DNA from: Bacteroidaceae bacterium
GTDB taxonomy: Bacteria > Bacteroidota > Bacteroidia > Bacteroidales > Bacteroidaceae
Assembly: GCA_016284115.1 (NCBI GenBank)
Contig: JAEEOD010000377.1
Span: 1 to 14,998, forward strand
Length of the DNA: 14,998 nucleotides
Direction: 5' to 3'
The notes under the pieces are model-generated. The model ran no database searches. It was not told the DNA's origin and was given only the letters and a program-made list of their open reading frames with translations. Each line of letters starts with the position of its first letter. Position 1 is the first letter of the stretch. A program made the position numbers and the translations under genes. Positions 14,264 to 14,998 of the stretch are shown piece after piece.

Positions 14264-14295
14264 CAAAGTTAAGGAAGGCGTTTCGACCATACAAT
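14264..14295 (-). promoter_or_regulatory. Bacteroidetes-type promoter of the lipoprotein/receptor operon
   Basis: On the minus strand ATTG (14295-14292), 20 bases, then TAACTTTG (14271-14264), an exact -7 element with one mismatch in TTTG. The -7 element is 30 bases upstream of the lipoprotein ATG and falls inside the longer reading of that gene, supporting the start at 14233. Confidence 0.6.
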
Positions 14296-14334
14296 CCCTA
14301 TTTTTGATGATTTTGCTATTAAACCGAACTAAAT

Positions 14335-14367
14335 GCTGTACAAATAGTGTCCAAAGCTGTACTATTT
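14335..14367. promoter_or_regulatory. 21-bp-spaced direct repeat in the divergent intergenic region
   Basis: GCTGTAC occurs at 14335-14341 and 14356-14362, exactly 21 bp apart (two helical turns). AAATAGT (14342-14348) and ACTATTT (14361-14367) form an overlapping inverted repeat. The site lies between the two divergent promoters, upstream of the GH43 gene, as expected for an activator or repressor operator. The function is inferred. Confidence 0.4.
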
Positions 14368-14375
14368 TGAGCTAA

Positions 14376-14998
<623 letters not shown>

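Noticed and set aside
14234..14290. Upstream extension of the lipoprotein gene to 14290
   Set aside because: The extra residues would place an internal signal peptide after a non-hydrophobic stretch, and the region holds the -7 promoter element.

Overview
The window is from a Bacteroidales chromosome, most likely Prevotella-like. The Bacteroidetes signs are -7 promoter elements of the TAnnTTTG type with TTTG about 19 bases upstream, A/T-rich starts with almost no Shine-Dalgarno sequences, a TonB-dependent receptor beside a surface-type lipoprotein, an ECF sigma factor with a short one-helix membrane partner, and xylan-type carbohydrate enzymes (CE1 esterase, GH43). The genus is inferred from overall resemblance only. 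No RNA genes, insertion sequences or CRISPR arrays were seen, and no gap between genes exceeds about 210 bases.

Region 1 (1-3217, + strand) is a tightly spaced run of four genes: the 3' part of an N-carbamoylputrescine amidase gene (aguB), a stand-alone RelA/SpoT-type (p)ppGpp synthetase with an unrecognised C-terminal half, a stand-alone HD-type (p)ppGpp hydrolase starting 6 bases after it, and a type II pantothenate kinase-like protein. The alarmone synthetase and hydrolase lie on separate neighbouring genes, and both appear to keep their catalytic residues. Region 2 (3218-6123) holds rpsA (ribosomal protein S1) with its own strong promoter, then rnz (RNase Z). The rnz promoter appears to overlap the rpsA terminator hairpin.

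Region 3 (6118-7730) is an ECF sigma factor, a probable anti-sigma membrane protein and a secreted Spy-like helical protein. The same two-part motif (TTAAACC, 15 bases, TGTCTAAT) precedes both the sigma and the partner gene at equal distance from their starts, which makes it a good candidate for an autoregulated ECF promoter. Region 4 (7759-9239) is a secreted neutral-ceramidase-family protein ending in a perfect 17-bp hairpin.

Region 5 (9240-11717) has a secreted CE1-type esterase on the minus strand, divergent from a GMP synthase that consists only of the ATP-pyrophosphatase and dimerisation parts and lacks the glutaminase domain. It is followed by an unusual cluster of five CTTCCGC/GCGGAAG heptamers able to fold as a hairpin. 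Region 6 (11718-14998) has a two-gene minus-strand operon (calycin-like lipoprotein, then TonB-dependent receptor) divergent from a GH43 glycosidase gene cut by the window end. Their shared 208-bp intergenic region has promoter elements for both directions and a 21-bp-spaced direct repeat that could be an operator.

The most notable points are the split alarmone synthetase/hydrolase pair within a metabolic operon, the duplicated ECF promoter motif, and the glutaminase-less GMP synthase.
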